From assembly GCA_028065135.1 (NCBI GenBank), contig JAPTWR010000040.1, forward strand, positions 1 to 10,773: DNA of 10,773 nucleotides. Reading direction: 5' to 3'. The notes under the pieces are model-generated. The model had not been told where the DNA came from. It did no database searches and saw only the letters and a list, made by a program, of their open reading frames with translations. The position numbers were made by a program, and so were the translations under genes. Every line of letters starts with the position of its first letter. Position 1 is the stretch's first letter. Shown here piece after piece: positions 7,468 through 10,773 of the stretch. Source of the stretch: Acidithiobacillus sp. GTDB lineage: Bacteria > Pseudomonadota > Gammaproteobacteria > Acidithiobacillales > Acidithiobacillaceae.

Positions 7468-7827
7468 ATGGTTGCTCTCATGACATCTTCTTCACGCCAA
7501 CTTCACGCTACTCTGGCGCTGCTTGCGGTGAGAAAATCACAATGGTCTTTTGAAAGACTGGCACAAGAATTACGGGTGAACGATAGCCTGGTGAAGTCCT
7601 GCTGGCGCACCTTGTTGGAAAACGCCTGGCGTCTCTACCCCTGCCGTGCGAGATCGAAGACCGGACACTGGCAGCCTGATGCGTCGGTAAAGGCCATGAT
7701 TGCTTTGGCGGCGGTTCGCGCGAGACCCGATCAGTTCGGGGATATCGCCCGCCAGTACGGGGTTAGTCTACAGGACGTGGAACACTGGTGCCATATTTTG
7801 GTGCGCCGCGCTGGCCGGCTCTTTTAG
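7468..7827 (+). CDS. Tandem double HTH protein resembling IS3-family OrfA DNA-binding domain
   Basis: The 119-residue product is an internal duplication. Residues 14-57 and 76-119 align without gaps at an offset of 62, with 14 of 44 positions identical (A14/A76, A17/A79, L18/L80, A20/A82, V21/V83, R22/R84, F28/F90, A32/A94, V37/V99, V42/V104, L49/L111, A53/A115, R55/R117, L56/L118). Each half follows the pattern of the IS3-type OrfA helix-turn-helix (HTH_Tnp_1-like): ALxAvR, then (L/I)A..(Y/L)xV, a Trp, LLENA-like and a final aromatic residue. The OrfA leucine zipper and the OrfB integrase domain are absent, so it cannot be an intact transposase. A DNA-binding regulator derived from a transposase domain is a reasonable inference. 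AGAGGA supports the start; an ATG at 7480 is an alternative. The next gene follows within 3 nt or overlaps. Confidence 0.8.
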   Translation: MVALMTSSSRQLHATLALLAVRKSQWSFERLAQELRVNDSLVKSCWRTLLENAWRLYPCRARSKTGHWQPDASVKAMIALAAVRARPDQFGDIARQYGVSLQDVEHWCHILVRRAGRLF

Positions 7828-7829
7828 CC

Positions 7830-8288
7830 ATGTTGCTGTGGACGGACCTGCCAGCATCGAAGAGCGTAGGAATCGGTCTTGTGACGTATCCTCTCGTCAT
7901 GATCAGCGTCGTGTTATTGAGTTTTGCGGCACTGCTCGTCGGATTCTATGTCCTCTATCGCTACCATCGGAAACGGGTCCATGGCTTTTCTCAAAAACCG
8001 GGCACGCTCACCGACGAGTGGCTGGCACAGCAGGCCCGTTCTGCAGTATCCGCCGATAATCCTTTATTCGGCAGACTATTTGCAGGTCCTGTGAAAGATG
8101 ACCAGATCAGGGTGTTGCTGAGAGAATTAAATCATCACTTGATTTGGGTTTGCCGAGAAAGCGCCCAGTTGGGCTTTTGGGCTCTGGATGCGGAAGGGAC
8201 ACCGCAGTGGCGGACTGTGCCGTTGAATGCCAACAGCCTAAAACAAATTTTGCGGAAGGAACAATCCGCTAGGAATACGTTGGCCTAG
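7830..8288 (+). CDS. Single-span membrane protein of unknown function
   Basis: From the ATG at 7830, two nucleotides after the previous stop, the product has 152 residues. A membrane helix is clear at about 21-43 (PLVMISVVLLSFAALLVGFYVLY), followed by a basic stretch (RYHRKRVHG) and a soluble domain of about 100 residues with LTDEWLAQQARSA, LLRELNHHLIWVCRESAQLGFWALD and NSLKQILRKEQSARN. The start is uncertain: the frame is open back to a GTG at 7788, overlapping the HTH gene, and a GTG at 7881 has the best ribosome-binding site (AGGA with a 9-nt spacer), which would leave 135 residues with the helix intact. The close spacing suggests one transcript with the HTH gene. The soluble part is probably cytoplasmic. 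I recognise no family. Confidence 0.65.
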   Translation: MLLWTDLPASKSVGIGLVTYPLVMISVVLLSFAALLVGFYVLYRYHRKRVHGFSQKPGTLTDEWLAQQARSAVSADNPLFGRLFAGPVKDDQIRVLLRELNHHLIWVCRESAQLGFWALDAEGTPQWRTVPLNANSLKQILRKEQSARNTLA

Positions 8289-8318
8289 AACCCATGGTGT
8301 ATCATGCGATCTACGCTA

Positions 8319-8419
8319 CGACGCGGAAGATACTATTGCACTACAAGGGCAGAGTCGGGTCATTTACGTCATCTTATTTCGCCGAACGGATCCAAGATAC
8401 CAAGATATCTTCCGCGTCG
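8319..8419. repeat. 14-bp perfect inverted repeat spanning 101 bases
   Basis: CGACGCGGAAGATA at 8319-8332 is the exact reverse complement of TATCTTCCGCGTCG at 8406-8419, separated by 73 nt. The right arm overlaps a 10-bp palindrome AAGATATCTT (8402-8411), and ATGCGA at 8304-8309 could compete for TCGCAT at 8417-8422. No clear short target duplication flanks the arms, and no T-run follows. It lies in the 157-bp gap between two small membrane protein genes. It could be a tiny MITE-like remnant, a paired DNA-binding site or a long-range RNA stem. Confidence 0.6.
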
Positions 8420-8445
8420 CATTGTAATGGAATTGGGAGGGTGCC

Positions 8446-8715
8446 ATGCTGGCGGAGTACTTAATCGGGGCGTTATTGCTCATGTTCATCGCTTTAGCGG
8501 GGTGGATATGGAATGCCGGTCACCGTCATTTACAGATAGCGCGCAGAAATACACTCAGAAAAAAACGGCTAAGTTTGCGAAACATACGGATTATGATGAT
8601 TGCCAATGTCTTTCCCGGGGAGAAGCGACTCATTTCCTCCTTTTTCGGCTATCACTGGGAATCCAGACGGATTGGACGATTGAAAAAGTCCAGTAGGAAA
8701 TCTGCGGAAAAGTAG
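8446..8715 (+). CDS. Small basic single-span membrane protein, unknown function
   Basis: The 89-residue product begins with a membrane helix (about residues 4-22, EYLIGALLLMFIALAGWIW) and continues as a very basic cytoplasmic tail with many Arg and Lys residues (for example RRNTLRKKRLSLRN and RRIGRLKKSSRKSAEK). GGGAGG about 6 nt upstream gives strong support for the ATG. The basic tail could contact nucleic acid, acidic lipid or an acidic partner, but that is only inference from charge. It is the last of the small-gene run and ends about 65 nt before the antiporter gene. I recognise no family. Confidence 0.65.
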   Translation: MLAEYLIGALLLMFIALAGWIWNAGHRHLQIARRNTLRKKRLSLRNIRIMMIANVFPGEKRLISSFFGYHWESRRIGRLKKSSRKSAEK

Positions 8716-8780
8716 GCGTAGAGTTATGCCTATGAAATGATTGTCTGTCTTTCCCCTTTCATGAACAGTATGTAGGAACG

Positions 8781-10409
8781 ATGATGCCGGAAACTGCCGT
8801 TCTCTATCTCTTTGTGGTGGCCTCATTGCTGTCGGTACTGGCGAACCGCTTTCACATTCCCTATACCGTTGCACTGGTGCTGGGCGGCCTGGTGCTGGGG
8901 GCATTACACCTGTTTCAGGCACCCGTACTGACCCACGATCTGGTATTCACCCTCTTTCTGCCCGGGCTGGTTTTTGAGTCCGCCTATCATCTCTCCTCCG
9001 GCGCCCTGTGGCGTGACCGTCTCGCCATATTTGGCCTGGCGGTGCCGGGTGTGTTTATTTCCATGATCGTGACCGCCTTCGTGTTTCTCTGGATCAGTCA
9101 ATACCTGCCCGATTTATCGAAATTGGCCATGCCCATCAGTGTCGCGCTGGTATTCGGCGCCGCGGTGGCGGCCACCGACCCGATTTCAGTGATCTCCATG
9201 TTTCGTAAACTGCGGGCGCCTGCACGACTGACATTTATGATAGAGAGTGAAAGTCTGCTCAACGATGGTACGGCTATTGTCTTTTTTAGCCTTTTCCTTG
9301 CACTGGCGGAAGGCAAAACGGTATCCGCTTCGGCACTGGGCATCCAGTTTTTCGCAGTGGTCGGCGGTGGCGCACTGGTGGGTGTGGTGATCGGCTGGCT
9401 GAGTTCCGAAGTCATCAAACGGGTCAATGATGGCATGGTCGAAATCACCATCACTATTCTCGCGGCTTATGGCAGTTTTCTCGCTGCGATGCAGCTCGAC
9501 TATTCCGGGGTCATCAGTACCGTCGTCGCCGGGCTGATCTGCGGCAATTACGGGGCCAAACAAGGGATGACGGCATCCGTTAAAATGGCGGTCGACACTT
9601 TCTGGGAATATATCGGTTTTGCCCTGAATTCACTCATCTTTCTGCTCGTCGGTTTCACTATCCACTTGCCTGACCTGCTCGGTATCTGGCCCCTGATTCT
9701 GGCGGCTTATGTGGCAATCACCATGGCCAGAGCCGCAGTCATTTACGGGATGAGCGGATTATTGAGTCGCACGCGGGCCAGGATACCGTTTGTCTGGAAT
9801 TTTGTGCTGGTTTGGGGCGGCATCCGCGGCGCGCTGTCCATGGTGCTGACCCTGAGTCTTCCTCATGACTTTCCCCATCGCTCCCTGCTGATTAACCTGG
9901 TTTTTGGCGTCGTATTACTGACCATCCTGATTCAGGGACTGAGCATTTCGCCGCTGGCACGGGCGCTCAAGGTGCTGGGTAGCAGCAGCGGCCAGTCCTC
10001 TCAGGATTTTGAAATGCAGCGGATGCGTGTCGTCCTGGCGCAAATCGGTAATCACGAGATTGGGCGGTTGCGGCAGGAAGGTCTGCGGGATGTGCACGCA
10101 CTGGACCTGCTGGCCACCTATTACCAGCAGGAGCAGGAGGATGCCGAAAAAAAGCTGGCTGGCCTGGATAAACGGGACGACAAACTCGTGCTTCAGGGTG
10201 ATTTTTCCCGGTTATACCGGCGCCTGCTCCTTAAGGAAAAACGAAAAATTCTTGATGCCCGCAACGAAGGCCTGCTCAGCGAGGCCAGTAACGACCAGAT
10301 GTTGGCCGACATTGACGCCAACCTGCTGGAGATAGAGTCCCAGCCAGAGGCCGTTATGGAGCGTTTATCCGCAATACAGAAGCCCGCGGAAGAAGTCTCT
10401 CCGGGGTGA
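8781..10409 (+). CDS. CPA1-type monovalent cation/proton antiporter (NhaP-like)
   Basis: This inner-membrane antiporter exchanges Na+ or K+ for H+ and contributes to pH and cation balance. The product has 542 residues: about 395 of membrane domain, then a cytoplasmic tail of about 145 residues rich in charged and helical sequence. Family motifs are LFLPGLVFESAYHL (58-71), VFGAAVAATDPISVISMFRKL (124-144), ESLLNDGTAIVFF (157-169) with the transport Asp162 of the CPA1 Asn-Asp pair, and VWGGIRGALSM (344-354). The ion selectivity cannot be read from sequence. AGGA (8774-8777) gives better spacing to the second ATG (8784) than to the first. Over 60 bases separate it from the previous gene, so it may have its own promoter. 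Together with Kdp it would allow cation uptake and cation/proton exchange from one locus. Confidence 0.93.
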   Translation: MMPETAVLYLFVVASLLSVLANRFHIPYTVALVLGGLVLGALHLFQAPVLTHDLVFTLFLPGLVFESAYHLSSGALWRDRLAIFGLAVPGVFISMIVTAFVFLWISQYLPDLSKLAMPISVALVFGAAVAATDPISVISMFRKLRAPARLTFMIESESLLNDGTAIVFFSLFLALAEGKTVSASALGIQFFAVVGGGALVGVVIGWLSSEVIKRVNDGMVEITITILAAYGSFLAAMQLDYSGVISTVVAGLICGNYGAKQGMTASVKMAVDTFWEYIGFALNSLIFLLVGFTIHLPDLLGIWPLILAAYVAITMARAAVIYGMSGLLSRTRARIPFVWNFVLVWGGIRGALSMVLTLSLPHDFPHRSLLINLVFGVVLLTILIQGLSISPLARALKVLGSSSGQSSQDFEMQRMRVVLAQIGNHEIGRLRQEGLRDVHALDLLATYYQQEQEDAEKKLAGLDKRDDKLVLQGDFSRLYRRLLLKEKRKILDARNEGLLSEASNDQMLADIDANLLEIESQPEAVMERLSAIQKPAEEVSPG

Positions 10410-10760
10410 TTCGTTTCAGCCCCCGGTTTGGGCAGTCACATCTGGCTAGCGGCGGATCCCGTGGATATGCGGCTGGGCCACGCATCGCCTTTTCACTACC
10501 GGTCGCGCAAATGTGGCTATTCAGGTTTCATGTACCTGCGACAAGCGAAGCGCGAAGCAGTGGGGTCTCGGGGCTTGCCCTGAGCAGGGAGGGCTGTAGG
10601 AATCGGGTCGCGTAGCGTGCCCGAGTCCTACCTGCCCCTACCCTGCCCCAACAATTCACGAAGCGGCGACCACGATTTGCCCATCATACGTCCCCACCGT
10701 CCCACCATCGTGGCAATAGTGTAATGACCAGACCATATCCGTGGATAACGGGAGACTTCC
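10410..10760. other. About 350 bases without a clear gene after the antiporter
   Basis: No reading frame here is convincing: the short frames on both strands lack good starts or recognisable sequence. The stretch is GC-rich, includes GCGAAGCGCGAAGC (from about 10546), and holds the long hairpin at 10584-10646. It ends with a ribosome-binding site just before the window edge. It may be intergenic sequence with a repeat element or the flank of a mobile element. Confidence 0.4.
10584..10646. repeat. Long multi-segment palindromic hairpin, REP-like
   Basis: Successive pairing segments from outside to inside are: GCAGGG (10584-10589) with CCCTGC (10641-10646); GGGC (10591-10594) with GCCC (10634-10637); GTAGGA (10596-10601) with TCCTAC (10626-10631); TCGGG (10603-10607) with CCCGA (10620-10624); and CGC (10609-10611) with GCG (10615-10617) around a GTA loop. 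That is 24 base pairs with small internal loops. No T-run follows on either strand, so it is not a standard terminator. A GTAG tetranucleotide at the foot of an imperfect GC-rich hairpin recalls REP elements mobilised by RAYT transposases, but no other copy is visible in this window. Confidence 0.6.
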
Positions 10761-10773
10761 ATGGGCTGTCCAT
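10761..10773 (+). CDS. Possible start of a further gene, cut by the window end
   Basis: ATG at 10761 is preceded by GGGAG at 10750-10754, 6 nt away, which is a good ribosome-binding site. Only four codons (MGCP) are visible, so nothing can be said about the product. A competing minus-strand frame covers the same bases. Confidence 0.3.

Noticed and set aside
7866..7876. GTAGGAATCGG also occurs here, an 11-nt match to the left arm of the hairpin at 10596
   Set aside because: It lies within coding sequence and has no matching right arm nearby, so it is not a second copy of the element and may be chance.
8304..8696. 130-codon + strand frame across the inverted repeat and the small basic membrane protein gene
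   Set aside because: No ribosome-binding site and a product with no sensible features; the overlapping frame at 8446 has a strong binding site and a clean membrane helix.

Overview
The window comes from a moderately GC-rich Gram-negative bacterium: there is an outer-membrane beta-barrel protein with a signal peptide and a C-terminal Phe, and the proteins resemble proteobacterial families. The mix of Kdp potassium import, a cation/proton antiporter, a PII protein and many small orphan proteins would fit an acidophilic proteobacterium such as Acidithiobacillus. That placement is an impression, not something the sequence proves. Every gene I can support reads on the + strand.

Region 1 (1-3.5 kb) is the potassium-transport operon: the end of kdpA, complete kdpB and complete kdpC, with 12-nt gaps and good ribosome-binding sites. 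A 53-codon membrane mini-protein overlaps the kdpC stop codon. The usual sensor genes kdpD and kdpE do not follow.

Region 2 (3.5-4.4 kb) holds two small hypothetical genes, one soluble and one with about three membrane segments, and a structured, AT-rich leader. Region 3 (4.4-7.1 kb) holds a divergent glutamate 5-kinase (ProB) with most of its PUA domain missing, a BBP2-like outer-membrane porin, and a PII signalling protein with an unusual C-terminal extension and no amtB after it.

Region 4 (7.1-8.7 kb) is a run of four small genes of unknown function. The first is a membrane-anchored relative of the soluble small protein in region 2. The second consists of two tandem helix-turn-helix domains resembling IS3-family OrfA. 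The other two are single-span membrane proteins. A 14-bp perfect inverted repeat lies between the last two. Region 5 (8.8-10.4 kb) is a CPA1-type Na+(K+)/H+ antiporter with a cytoplasmic tail. It is followed by about 350 bases without a clear gene, containing a long multi-segment hairpin, and then a possible gene start at the window edge.

Taken together, the recognisable genes concern monovalent cation and pH balance (Kdp, antiporter), proline precursor synthesis (ProB), outer-membrane permeability (porin) and carbon/nitrogen sensing (PII). A role in ionic or osmotic adaptation is a reasonable inference from co-location, not a demonstrated system. The most unusual material is the set of small proteins between these genes: the paralogous AGYxWA/YAFxxG pair, the double OrfA-type HTH protein, and the mini-protein coupled to kdpC.
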